64,000 bases of DNA from Bacteroides thetaiotaomicron VPI-5482 (GTDB lineage: Bacteria; Bacteroidota; Bacteroidia; Bacteroidales; Bacteroidaceae), in assembly GCF_000011065.1 (NCBI RefSeq), contig NC_004663.1, forward strand, positions 1,178,001-1,242,000, given 5' to 3'. The notes under the pieces are model-generated. The model saw only the letters and a list, made by a program, of their open reading frames with translations. It did not search any database and was not told the origin of the DNA. Of the stretch, positions 9,356 to 17,109 are shown one piece after another. The stretch's first letter is position 1. Each line of letters opens with the position of its first letter. The translations under genes and the position numbers were made by a program.

Positions 9356-10444
9356 CTACAATGATTTGATGTAGTCTTCCAGTGATTCTTTGGAACTTAC
9401 AAGCATAAGTTTCTCCGTTTTTATTCTGGATATTCTTCGGGTAAGAGTTTCTACAGTCAGTTTCATTAGATCTGCAAAGCAAGCAGGCTGGATACCTTCG
9501 CGCAGGAAAGCACATACTCTCAAATCTTCTTCTGTAAGTTTAGGACTTATCTCTTTCAATTTGGAAACAAGTCCATATACTCCTTCCTGTAGTCTTAATA
9601 ATTCACTCCAGTCTTTCTCTGAAAAAGAAACAACCTTGGAAGGGGAAACAGACCGTTCTTTTATTTGCCGGACTTTCGATACTACCGGAGAACTTTCATA
9701 AATATGCTGTTGAAGCGACTGATATTTTTCTTCCAGATAGTTACATTGCAACATCAGTTTATCCGACTCTGCCTCTTTTCGCAACATTTCATCTTTAAAA
9801 GTAGTCAGTTGAGAATATACAAACTTATTCTTCTTCCAGAGCAGCCCGAGTAACAAGGACATCACACCAAAGACTCCCAATGCAGAAGAAAGAATAATCT
9901 TCGTATCGCCTGTCTGATCGTTCAGCATTAGCTGGCTGGCATAGGCTTTTCTTTCCATTTCCAATGCTTCGTCGAAATGACCATATTTCTGATAATAAAG
10001 GCTGCAACGTCTGCACACCTTGGCTACATAATCGTACTTCTCTGTAAGAGCAGCAAGCTTTATTGCTTCCTTGAAGTGGGTCTCCGCTTCCTTTTTCTGG
10101 TCAAGATCACTCTCTACGCATGCCAGATAAAAATAAGCCTTTGATTTCTGAAGTTCATTGCCGTGTTGGTCAAAGTATGAAACTGCCTGACGGATTTGCT
10201 TATCAGACGTATGGGCGATATTTTTATCTTCATTCAGCTGGGTACACAACAGATTATATTCTGCCAGCTGTGCTTCGTTCATCTGGTTGATCTGGATATT
10301 TTCGAGAATAATAGATGCTGTATCCGGGTCCTGCCCCATTAGCTGTGCGGCTTTGTCTAATCCCTGTTTTACATTAGTCCCTTCCGGATGGCATGCAGCC
10401 AGTGAAAGGACAACCACGTATAATAAGATTCGAAGATTATTCAT
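9356..10444 (-). CDS. membrane-tethered TPR sensor/regulator with lipoprotein-type signal
   Basis: 362 residues from MNNLRILLYVVVLSLAAC, chosen because it gives a lipoprotein signal ending in a lipobox-like LSLAAC; the frame is open a further 33 codons upstream but with no signal-like sequence. Domains: TPR-like helices in the first half (about 30-170; QKSKAYFYLACVESDLDQ, KEAETHFKEAIKLA), a membrane span (about 183-203, SALGVFGVMSLLLGLLW), a coiled coil (about 210-260) and a C-terminal helical domain (LTEEDLRVCAFLREG ... TLTRRISRIKTEK) resembling helix-turn-helix ends of Bacteroides TPR regulators. It may sense an envelope signal and act at DNA directly. No target is evident. Confidence 0.72.
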   Translation of the reverse strand: MNNLRILLYVVVLSLAACHPEGTNVKQGLDKAAQLMGQDPDTASIILENIQINQMNEAQLAEYNLLCTQLNEDKNIAHTSDKQIRQAVSYFDQHGNELQKSKAYFYLACVESDLDQKKEAETHFKEAIKLAALTEKYDYVAKVCRRCSLYYQKYGHFDEALEMERKAYASQLMLNDQTGDTKIILSSALGVFGVMSLLLGLLWKKNKFVYSQLTTFKDEMLRKEAESDKLMLQCNYLEEKYQSLQQHIYESSPVVSKVRQIKERSVSPSKVVSFSEKDWSELLRLQEGVYGLVSKLKEISPKLTEEDLRVCAFLREGIQPACFADLMKLTVETLTRRISRIKTEKLMLVSSKESLEDYIKSL

Positions 10445-10483
10445 AACTCTGCTTTTATCTTTGTATACAAACGATTGGATTTG

Positions 10484-10491
10484 CAAATATA
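10484..10491 (-). promoter_or_regulatory. -7 promoter box (TATATTTG) of the TPR regulator gene
   Basis: Minus-strand TATATTTG matches TAnnTTTG and lies 40 bp before the chosen ATG at 10444. This supports the inner start codon, since the longer frame would begin upstream of the promoter. Confidence 0.55.
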
Positions 10492-10533
10492 AAAAATAAT
10501 ATGATACATACACCTCTATAAACCATACAAAAA

Positions 10534-10612
10534 ATGGTGTCACTATCCTCCTCTCATAGTGACACTATACTGTGATCATAGTTACACCATCACGGCAGGA
10601 TAGTGTAACTAT
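10534..10612. repeat. phased palindrome array D: four 13-bp units, 22-bp period
   Basis: Units start at 10534, 10556, 10578 and 10600, exactly 22 bp apart: ATGGTGTCACTAT, ATAGTGACACTAT (perfect palindrome apart from the central base), ATAGTTACACCAT, ATAGTGTAACTAT. Spacers of 9 bp differ. The array fills the divergent region between the TPR regulator and the HAD hydrolase. The remaining gap (10613-10712) shows no other structure. Confidence 0.85.
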
Positions 10613-10712
10613 ATTATTTATGCTCCTATTATTATGCATATCGCAGATTGCCCTCATGTTTTTTTTGACAAAGATCAAGCGATGACGGGCTGTTTATTAA
10701 GAAGATTAGCCG

Positions 10713-10720
10713 TATCTTTG
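10713..10720 (+). promoter_or_regulatory. -7 promoter box (TATCTTTG) of the HAD hydrolase gene
   Basis: TATCTTTG matches the Bacteroides -7 consensus 24 bp before the ATG at 10745; TGTTT 17 bp upstream may serve as the -33 element. Confidence 0.6.
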
Positions 10721-10744
10721 TAACAAATAAAAATTGTATATATC

Positions 10745-11365
10745 ATGATTAAAAACATTGTATTTGATTTTGGCGGAGTGATTGTAGACATTGATCGCGA
10801 TAAAGCTGTTCAGGCGTTTATCAAACTGGGATTGGCGGATGCCGATACTCGTTTGGACAAATACCATCAGACCGGAATCTTCCAAGAACTGGAAGAAGGA
10901 AAGTTGAGTGCCGATGAATTTCGGAAGCAATTGGGAGATCTGTGCGGTCGCGAACTGACGATGGAAGAAACCAAACAGGCGTGGTTAGGCTTTTTCAATG
11001 AAGTGGACTTGCGAAAGCTCGATTATATATTGGGACTTCGTAAATCATATCATGTGTATCTCTTGAGTAATACCAATCCTTTTGTTATGTCATGGGCATG
11101 CAGTCCGGAGTTTTCATCCGAAGGGAAACCGCTGAACGATTATTGCGACAAACTATATTTATCTTACCAGTTGGGACATACCAAACCGGCTCCCGAAATA
11201 TTCGACTTTATGATAAAAGACAGTCATGTCATACCTTCCGAAACGCTCTTCGTTGACGATGGAAGTTCGAATATCCACATAGGCAAAGAACTTGGCTTCG
11301 AAACCTTCCAACCAGAAAACGGTGCTGATTGGCGGCAAGAGTTGACCGTTATACTAAATAGTTGA
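10745..11365 (+). CDS. HAD-superfamily hydrolase (YihX-like phosphatase)
   Basis: 206 residues. Motif I is VFDFGGVIVDID (nucleophile Asp8); as in YihX-type enzymes the second acidic position is Gly. Motif II is YLLSNTNP (about 102-109), motif III the Lys of GHTKPAPEIFDFM, and motif IV LFVDDGSSNIHIGKELGF. The helical cap lies between residues 15 and 90. YihX-like enzymes dephosphorylate sugar phosphates such as glucose 1-phosphate; the true substrate cannot be read here. Monocistronic, with its own promoter. Confidence 0.9.
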   Translation: MIKNIVFDFGGVIVDIDRDKAVQAFIKLGLADADTRLDKYHQTGIFQELEEGKLSADEFRKQLGDLCGRELTMEETKQAWLGFFNEVDLRKLDYILGLRKSYHVYLLSNTNPFVMSWACSPEFSSEGKPLNDYCDKLYLSYQLGHTKPAPEIFDFMIKDSHVIPSETLFVDDGSSNIHIGKELGFETFQPENGADWRQELTVILNS

Positions 11366-11437
11366 GAAGAGGTATCTTTATGCTCCTCCCACCTACAGGA
11401 GGGGACCCCGGAAGGAAAGGTGCCAGGTAAGCAATTT

Positions 11438-12235
11438 CTAAAACCTTTTCAGCTCTTTCTTTTCAAATGTCCACTCCGGTGTATACAATCTGCCACTGTC
11501 TGTATCTGTCAGTTCATACCAAGGTGACAGATTTCGGTTGGCAGGATTGACGAGGATATGTATTTGCTGGGCGGGCATATAACTTTGCGCCAATAAAAAA
11601 ACTTTCTTTTTTGTTTTCGGGTGAATTGCCACATCTACTACTATCACGACATGGCCCGGTGAACCTCCTTTGATAAACACATCTCCTGCTTGCAGTGAAG
11701 TATAAGGAACCGTACGAAGCTCTTTTGAAAGAGAAGCAGTGCCGGCATACATAAATACCATATTCAAGTATTTACGAAAAGTCTTATATGAATAGTCTTT
11801 GCCTCCTGCAGCATACCATTCTACCTTATTTCCAGTTACTTTGATACGGTTTCCTTCCGCCCATTTTTTATATTCTGCCGGAAAGCCATTGGTAAAGTTA
11901 AATTTGATTTCTCCGTATCTTTTCTGTGCCCATAGGTATTCTGCCCGCAAGCGCATGACTGCATCCGCACATTGCTGTAAATCGCGATTGCCTATTTCCA
12001 TATCTACTACGGCGAATGCGGCTGCCTGATTCCTTTTCTCCTGTCCGTTGTAAAGTAAAACCTTACTCCCTTTGGGCAATAATGGGAGTTGACGCAGATA
12101 GGCGGCAAATGAATGTTCATCGCATACTTCACGAGTGTAGCCCGTAGGAGGAAGAATGGTGCTTTCCACTGACTGTCCCAGCGACACTATAATTGAAGTC
12201 AGACATACTATGCTGAATATAAGTATTCTTTTCAT
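11438..12235 (-). CDS. DUF4846 family exported protein
   Basis: 265 residues from MKRILIFSIVCLTSIIVSLGQ, which provides a signal peptide; a 15-codon upstream extension (to 12280) lacks signal features. The body has FAAYLRQLPLLPKGSKVLLYNG, RLRAEYLWAQKRYGEIKFNFTNG and GDVFIKGGSPGHVVIVVDVA, the latter reminiscent of NlpC/CHAP-like folds with a conserved His (PGHVVIVVD). I recognise this as the DUF4846 pattern of Bacteroidetes. Function unknown. It converges with the HAD gene; a short GC-rich inverted repeat (CTCCTCC / GGAGGGG, about 11392-11406) lies between them. Confidence 0.75.
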   Translation of the reverse strand: MKRILIFSIVCLTSIIVSLGQSVESTILPPTGYTREVCDEHSFAAYLRQLPLLPKGSKVLLYNGQEKRNQAAAFAVVDMEIGNRDLQQCADAVMRLRAEYLWAQKRYGEIKFNFTNGFPAEYKKWAEGNRIKVTGNKVEWYAAGGKDYSYKTFRKYLNMVFMYAGTASLSKELRTVPYTSLQAGDVFIKGGSPGHVVIVVDVAIHPKTKKKVFLLAQSYMPAQQIHILVNPANRNLSPWYELTDTDSGRLYTPEWTFEKKELKRF

Positions 12236-12357
12236 ATCGTTATTTTTCCCGAAGATAGGATATCTTTTGCAGAAAACCAAGTTTTGCAGGAGGAAGCTTC
12301 TGAAACCGTCTAATCAGAATACTATTCGGCAAAAACAGAATTTTCGGATATTCTCTT

Positions 12358-12365
12358 TATCTTTG
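12358..12365 (+). promoter_or_regulatory. -7 promoter box (TATCTTTG) of the SDR gene
   Basis: TATCTTTG, 16 bp before the ATG at 12382, matches the Bacteroides -7 consensus. Confidence 0.6.
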
Positions 12366-12381
12366 CTGCAAATAAAAGAAT

Positions 12382-13191
12382 ATGCAACCACAAATCATAC
12401 TCATTACCGGAGCTTCTTCCGGATTTGGAAAGATCACTGCGCAAATGTTATCAGAACAAGGTCATATCGTTTACGGTACGAGCCGGAAACCTTCAGAGAA
12501 TATAGGTAAGGTCCGAATGCTTGTCGTTGATGTAACGAATAGTATTTCTGTTCGTCAGGCTGTAGAACAAATAATATCCGAGCAGGGACGGATGGATGTA
12601 CTGATTAATAATGCCGGTATGGGAATTGGCGGAGCATTGGAGTTGGCTACCGAAGAAGAAGTGAGCATGCAGATGAATACAAATTTCTTTGGCGTGGTCA
12701 ATATGTGCAAAGCGGTGCTCCCTTATATGCGCAAGGCACGTCGGGGAAAGATTATCAATATCAGCTCTATTGGTGGAGTGATGGGCATCCCCTATCAGGG
12801 ATTTTATTCAGCATCCAAGTTTGCAGTAGAAGGATACAGCGAGGCCTTGGCGCTGGAAGTTCATCCGTTTCATATTAAAGTCTGCCTGGTGCAGCCGGGA
12901 GATTTTAATACCGGGTTTACCGACAACCGGAATATCTCTGAACTGACCGGACAAAATGAAGATTATGCTGACAGTTTTCTGAGATCATTAAAGATTATTG
13001 AAAAAGAAGAGCGTAACGGATGCCATCCCCGCAAGCTGGGTGCTGCAATCTGTAAAATAGTAGCGCGTAAAAATCCTCCTTTCCGGACTAAAGTAGGTCC
13101 GTTGGTGCAAGTTCTGTTTGCTAAAAGCAAGAGCTGGCTGCCGGATAATATGATGCAATATGCTCTCCGAATATTTTATGCTATCAGATAA
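12382..13191 (+). CDS. short-chain dehydrogenase/reductase (SDR)
   Basis: 269 residues with a classical SDR fold: cofactor motif TGASSGFG (10-17), NNAGMG (about 75-80), catalytic Ser in INISSIGG, Tyr142 and Lys146 in YSASK, and PG at VQPGDF. An NAD(P)-dependent oxidoreductase; substrate not predictable. Alone on this strand, with a -7 box directly before it and array A after it. Length is normal for the family. Confidence 0.92.
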   Translation: MQPQIILITGASSGFGKITAQMLSEQGHIVYGTSRKPSENIGKVRMLVVDVTNSISVRQAVEQIISEQGRMDVLINNAGMGIGGALELATEEEVSMQMNTNFFGVVNMCKAVLPYMRKARRGKIINISSIGGVMGIPYQGFYSASKFAVEGYSEALALEVHPFHIKVCLVQPGDFNTGFTDNRNISELTGQNEDYADSFLRSLKIIEKEERNGCHPRKLGAAICKIVARKNPPFRTKVGPLVQVLFAKSKSWLPDNMMQYALRIFYAIR

Positions 13192-13197
13192 AAAAAA

Positions 13198-13280
13198 GTT
13201 TCATGCCTTGAAACTGTTGGTTTCAACGGTTGAAACTTTTTGTTTCAAGCAATGAAACTAATCGTTTCAAGGCGTGAAAC
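13198..13280. repeat. phased palindrome array A: four 17-bp GTTTCA-N5-TGAAAC units, 22-bp period
   Basis: Units start at 13198, 13220, 13242 and 13264. All keep GTTTCA and TGAAAC arms; the five central bases differ (TGCCT, ACGGT, AGCAA, AGGCG), and so do the 5-bp spacers. The array lies between the convergent SDR and DUF6064-like genes. The same unit occurs in array B at about 58.3 kb. Confidence 0.9.
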
Positions 13281-13304
13281 TAATAGCGTGTAATAGTACG
13301 GCAA

Positions 13305-14033
13305 TCAGTTCTTCGGAACTAATTCCAAAAACATAGTAGTCGTCAATAATATAGCCAGCCCGATGCAGACTGTTATTAATAACCAGTTGATATATTTAGC
13401 TTTGGGCTTGGTATCTGCGTGCAGATTATTCAGGAAGTATTCTCTGAAGAAGAGATAGAGTCCCGGAATAGTCGCACTTGCCAAAAGGAAGTCTTCCGGT
13501 ATCTGGAAGAAGTAAGTCTTGGATAATCCGATCAATGACCAGTGGCAAAGGAACAATACCAAAAACATATTTACCTTGTGTGCAAACAGCAACAGCAGTC
13601 CGATGGTAAATACCACTACAGAGCAAGGCATCACCGGAGAAGTCATTTCCGGGAAAGATAGCCCGCGTGCCAACGATACCATAGGATATATGAAAGGCAT
13701 GGCCAGCAATACATAAGATAGCAGATCATATTTGTGTGTACGTTCGAAAGTCGTATATCCGGTGATTGTATCCCATATCCAGATAATAGCCATCACTCCC
13801 CAGAACATCGCCATTACTCCGTTATAGCTGCGTTCTTCGCAGTAGATAAAGTAATAGACAATGGAAATCCACGAATAAAGACCTATCATATAAATCTTCA
13901 TTCCCATCTTCACCCACGGACGTGGTTTGCTGATCAGCAATGCGGTCAGCACAATGCCGATCAGAATGACAATAATCTGCAAAAGCCAAGTGGCTGAATT
14001 ATAATACGCAATTGTTCTCCAAAAAATCTCCAT
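13305..14033 (-). CDS. multi-span membrane protein, DUF6064-like
   Basis: 242 residues with about seven hydrophobic helices (first at about 17-35, LLQIIVILIGIVLTALLI; last at about 217-236). The start WRTIAYYNSATWLLQ and the internal pattern MKIYMIGLYSWISIVYYFIYC resemble DUF6064, a membrane family without assigned function. It begins 13 bp after the ThrE C-terminal subunit gene, so it is probably in that operon and may assist the transporter; this is inference from position only. Confidence 0.65.
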   Translation of the reverse strand: MEIFWRTIAYYNSATWLLQIIVILIGIVLTALLISKPRPWVKMGMKIYMIGLYSWISIVYYFIYCEERSYNGVMAMFWGVMAIIWIWDTITGYTTFERTHKYDLLSYVLLAMPFIYPMVSLARGLSFPEMTSPVMPCSVVVFTIGLLLLFAHKVNMFLVLFLCHWSLIGLSKTYFFQIPEDFLLASATIPGLYLFFREYFLNNLHADTKPKAKYINWLLITVCIGLAILLTTTMFLELVPKN

Positions 14034-14046
14034 AAAAGTAGTTTAA

Positions 14047-14541
14047 TTAATGTCTTGTTAAAGAAAAGGCTCTGTGCGGGAACAGGAACATCGGGAATGT
14101 AGCTCCGACCGCAAGCATGAAAATTACTGTACTTGCCACCAAAGTGTTGGAGAAGAACATCTCCTGCATCTTTATATACTTATCATGCAGTTCCGGTTTA
14201 TTCGCTGTCTGCAAGCACATAATAAGAGAGAATACCATGTTGTACGCAAATTTTCCCGGAATCATCGGGAGCAATGCGGGAATATACAGCACCGTCATCG
14301 GGCAATATACCCGCTTTCCAAGCCATAAGCTGCCGAACCCGATTACTAATCCACCGAATAAAGAAGCCGTAGCAATATCTACACCCAAGTAAGTCATCAG
14401 ACAGAAACGGCACGCATGTCCCAATGCCGCCAATATTGCAATCATTTTAAACGCACGCAACGGAGGATCGGAAATTGCGCCAAATCCGATACCTGCTATC
14501 GCTGCAAAGAAACCATCAGAAAGAATATCAAGTGCTACCAT
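14047..14541 (-). CDS. threonine/serine exporter ThrE, C-terminal-type subunit
   Basis: 164 residues, nearly all membrane helices (about five), starting VALDILSDGFFAAIAGIGFGAISDPPLRAF and containing CPMTVLYIPALLPMIPGKFAYN, the hallmark of the small ThrE_2 (DUF3815) half of split threonine/serine exporters. It works with the larger half encoded immediately upstream (the two genes are separated by one base). Together they would export threonine or serine, or a related small solute, across the inner membrane. Confidence 0.87.
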   Translation of the reverse strand: MVALDILSDGFFAAIAGIGFGAISDPPLRAFKMIAILAALGHACRFCLMTYLGVDIATASLFGGLVIGFGSLWLGKRVYCPMTVLYIPALLPMIPGKFAYNMVFSLIMCLQTANKPELHDKYIKMQEMFFSNTLVASTVIFMLAVGATFPMFLFPHRAFSLTRH

Positions 14542-14542
14542 A

Positions 14543-15310
14543 TCAAATTAAACTGTTTTTTACCATTAATAATGTAAAGGAAAGGCCGATGGCAATGCTG
14601 ACAATCAACAAAGAGGCTTCCGTCAAACGGGCAAATCCTGTCAAAACGTATCCTTCGACAACATCAATCACTCCATTAATCAAAGGAACACCGGGTACAA
14701 GATATAGGACGCTGGTTGCCAGTGCGATCTCGGAAGTTGTGTCGAAAATCAAGGCGGTAGAAGCACAGAGGGACGCGACGAAGGCCGAAACAATGAATAT
14801 AATATAATGATTCATTTTCTTCTTTTGCATCTGCTGTTTCAGGTATAATCCTGTAATAGTGGCGGAGAAAACGATTCCCATTGAGATTAAGTCGCCGCCA
14901 AACAGTTTGCAGAATGACGCATTGGCAAAGCCTACCAATATCAAAACGAACAGAGGATGTATCATCGGAGCAGAGACTATCTTTTTGTATTTCTCTTTCA
15001 GTTCTTCCAACGATAACTGTTTGTCTACTGCTTCCCAACTCAAAGCGCTTAGTTCGGAGTTATGCTCAAAGCTGATGGGATGTGCAGGAATATCTATAAC
15101 CTCGTTGCAGGCTTCGCTTGTCTCCTTATCGATGATAGTAAGAATGATATTTTTATGAAATACGCCCAGTTTGACATCTAAGCCAAAAGCTTCTCCGATA
15201 CGTTTGGAATTGCGTACAACACGGGAGGTATGTACCCCCGCTCCCATTAGATGGGCTGAATATTCGGCTATGAATTTACCTATAGATAATAAAGATTCGC
15301 TTGTCTTCAT
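14543..15310 (-). CDS. threonine/serine exporter ThrE, N-terminal-type subunit
   Basis: 255 residues from MKTSESLLSIGKFIAEYSAHLMGAGVHTSRV (15310). The longer frame to 15484 runs through the divergent promoter region and is rejected. The N-terminal soluble domain (about 1-120) carries the DUF1212 pattern LMGAGVHTSRVVRNSKRIGEAFG; the C-terminal half has five helices with LYLVPGVPLINGVIDVVEGY, the conserved proline-rich motif of ThrE. Followed by the C-terminal subunit and the DUF6064-like gene. Divergent from the MFS gene, with its own -7 box at 15336-15343. Confidence 0.9.
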   Translation of the reverse strand: MKTSESLLSIGKFIAEYSAHLMGAGVHTSRVVRNSKRIGEAFGLDVKLGVFHKNIILTIIDKETSEACNEVIDIPAHPISFEHNSELSALSWEAVDKQLSLEELKEKYKKIVSAPMIHPLFVLILVGFANASFCKLFGGDLISMGIVFSATITGLYLKQQMQKKKMNHYIIFIVSAFVASLCASTALIFDTTSEIALATSVLYLVPGVPLINGVIDVVEGYVLTGFARLTEASLLIVSIAIGLSFTLLMVKNSLI

Positions 15311-15335
15311 GTATGTGATATTTTTAAATCGGCTG

Positions 15336-15343
15336 CAAAAGTA
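15336..15343 (-). promoter_or_regulatory. -7 promoter box (TACTTTTG) of the thrE operon
   Basis: Minus-strand TACTTTTG matches TAnnTTTG 25 bp before the ATG at 15310; this fixes the inner start codon as the likely one. Confidence 0.6.
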
Positions 15344-15386
15344 CAAAAAAGAGTAATAGCAGGAAAGGTAAAACACAAAAAATAAA

Positions 15387-15394
15387 TACCTTTG
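15387..15394 (+). promoter_or_regulatory. -7 promoter box (TACCTTTG) of the MFS gene
   Basis: TACCTTTG matches TAnnTTTG, 21 bp before the ATG at 15416, back to back with the thrE promoter. Confidence 0.6.
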
Positions 15395-15415
15395 CCTGCA
15401 TAAAAAGAATGACTC

Positions 15416-16669
15416 ATGAACAACCAATTTACATATCCAAAAGAGAAAATACGTTTTGCCATCCTGACTTTCTTCTTTGCCCAAGGACTCTGTATGGCAA
15501 GCTGGGCAAGCCGTATCCCGGATTTCAAAGATGTATTTGCAGCCAATTACGCATTTTATTGGGGTCTGATTTTATTTATGATACCGGTCGGCAAGTTTGT
15601 AGCAATTCCTTTGGCGGGTTATCTTGTATCTAAATTAGGGAGTCGCACAATGGTACAAGTCAGCATTTTGGGATATGCCATGTCCTTACTTTGTGTCGGA
15701 TTGGCTCATGAAGTCTATTTGCTGGGATTCCTGCTTTTTTGTTTCGGAGTGTTCTGGAACTTGTGCGATATATCGTTCAATACGCAAGGGATCGAAGTGG
15801 AGCGCTTGTATGGTAAGACAATCATGGCAACTTTTCATGGAGGATGGAGCTTGGGAGCCTGTACCGGAGCACTTATCGGCTTCGTGATGATTCTGACGGG
15901 CACCTCTCCTGTCTGGCATTATATGCTAATAGCCGCTATTATCCTTATCATAGTATTGGCAGGACGAAAATATCTGCAAGAAACAACGCTTCCTATATGC
16001 GAACATCCGAAGCCGGGCTTTGAGACAACAGACAAAGCGGCTGATAAAGCTCCGAATGGATTCCGTCTGTTATTTCAAAAGCCGGAAATACTCCTTTTAC
16101 AATTAGGTTTAGTCGGATTATTCGCGCTCATCGTAGAGAGTGCTATGTTCGACTGGAGTGCTGTTTATTTTGAATCGGTTGTCCATGTGCCTAAATCATT
16201 GCAAATCGGCTTCCTTGTATTTATGGTCATGATGGCTACGGGACGATTCCTGACGAATTATGCATACCAGCTTTGGGGAAAGAAAAAAGTACTGCAACTG
16301 GCAGGCAGCCTTATTTGTATCGGCTTCTTCATTTCCGCATTGTTGGGCAATGCGTTTGACTCACTGGGAATGAAAGTGATCATCAATTCCTTAGGCTTTA
16401 TGCTGGTCGGACTAGGTATCTCATGTATCGTACCTACTTTATATAGCTTTGTAGGGGCCAAGTCAAAGACGCCCGTCAGCATTGCGCTCACTATCCTGTC
16501 GAGTATCAGTTTTATTGGTTCGCTGGTCGCTCCTTTGCTTATAGGCGCTATTACACAGGCATTAGATATTCGTATTGCTTACATGATTATAGGTATATTG
16601 GGAGGTTGTATCGTACTTATCGTCAGTTTCTGCAACGCATTCGATATTCGGGAAGAAAATAAACTGTAA
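15416..16669 (+). CDS. MFS transporter, YbjJ-like
   Basis: 417 residues with twelve predicted membrane helices in two halves joined by a cytoplasmic loop (about 190-220). The beginning, LTFFFAQGLCMASWASRIPDFKDV, and FGVFWNLCDISFNTQGIEVERLYGKTIMATFHGGWSLGA correspond closely to E. coli YbjJ-type permeases (the motif with N-x-E-G-x-x-VE and HGxxSLG). Substrate unknown; I see no evidence tying it to the polysaccharide genes. Own promoter and a terminator-like hairpin after it. Confidence 0.87.
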   Translation: MNNQFTYPKEKIRFAILTFFFAQGLCMASWASRIPDFKDVFAANYAFYWGLILFMIPVGKFVAIPLAGYLVSKLGSRTMVQVSILGYAMSLLCVGLAHEVYLLGFLLFCFGVFWNLCDISFNTQGIEVERLYGKTIMATFHGGWSLGACTGALIGFVMILTGTSPVWHYMLIAAIILIIVLAGRKYLQETTLPICEHPKPGFETTDKAADKAPNGFRLLFQKPEILLLQLGLVGLFALIVESAMFDWSAVYFESVVHVPKSLQIGFLVFMVMMATGRFLTNYAYQLWGKKKVLQLAGSLICIGFFISALLGNAFDSLGMKVIINSLGFMLVGLGISCIVPTLYSFVGAKSKTPVSIALTILSSISFIGSLVAPLLIGAITQALDIRIAYMIIGILGGCIVLIVSFCNAFDIREENKL

Positions 16670-16681
16670 ATATATAAAACA

Positions 16682-16739
16682 CAGTCTCTCACAGTACTTG
16701 ATCACTCAAGCATCTGTGAAAGACTGCGTCAATCTTTTT
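16682..16739. terminator. terminator hairpin after the MFS gene
   Basis: CAGTCTCTCACAG (16682-16694) pairs with CTGTGAAAGACTG (16714-16726); the loop itself contains CTTGA/TCAAG. TCAATCTTTTT follows. Placed 12 bp after the MFS stop codon. Confidence 0.7.
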
Positions 16740-16775
16740 ACTAACCTTAACTAACCTAACTTCTATCTAATCTAA

Positions 16776-17027
16776 CTACAAAATGTTCGAAAAATCTTTT
16801 ATACTACTAACAATTCTATCCTTTAAATCTTGGTTTTCAACCAGTGAAAAGTCGCAGGCAACATCTGCCGGAGCCAATAATACGGCCTTAGCTTCTTCTG
16901 CATCTGCTATCTGTTCCGGGTGTTCCCTGAAATAAGTTTCCCATTGGGAGGCTGCTTCCGGAGTTACACCCAGTGCATAATTGATGAAATCATCATCCGT
17001 CAAAAAATCCTTTACCTTAGAGCACAT
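16776..17027 (-). CDS. very short anti-sigma-like protein (FecR N-terminal segment only)
   Basis: 83 residues, DFLTDDDFINYALGVTPEAASQWETYFREHPEQIADAEEAKAVL, which matches the start of Bacteroidetes FecR-type anti-sigma factors (D-[DE]-x-F-[IV]-x-[WY], then W-x-x-[YF]-x-x-x-[HN]-P). The protein ends without a membrane span or FecR domain; no continuation was found in the next 100 bp in another frame. It follows an ECF sigma gene by 82 bp. It could be a soluble cytoplasmic anti-sigma factor or a truncated remnant. Confidence 0.7.
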   Translation of the reverse strand: MCSKVKDFLTDDDFINYALGVTPEAASQWETYFREHPEQIADAEEAKAVLLAPADVACDFSLVENQDLKDRIVSSIKDFSNIL

Positions 17028-17109
17028 ATCGCATCCTTTTTAAGCGTTTACATAGATAGGACGCTGTTACTCTGTGTATGTACTCAACCAAATATCCTTT
17101 TTACTAAAA

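Noticed and set aside
13198..13280. CRISPR array
   Set aside because: Units are 17 bp palindromes with 5-bp spacers at a 22-bp period; CRISPR needs about 25-40 bp repeats and unique spacers of similar length, and no cas genes are in the window.
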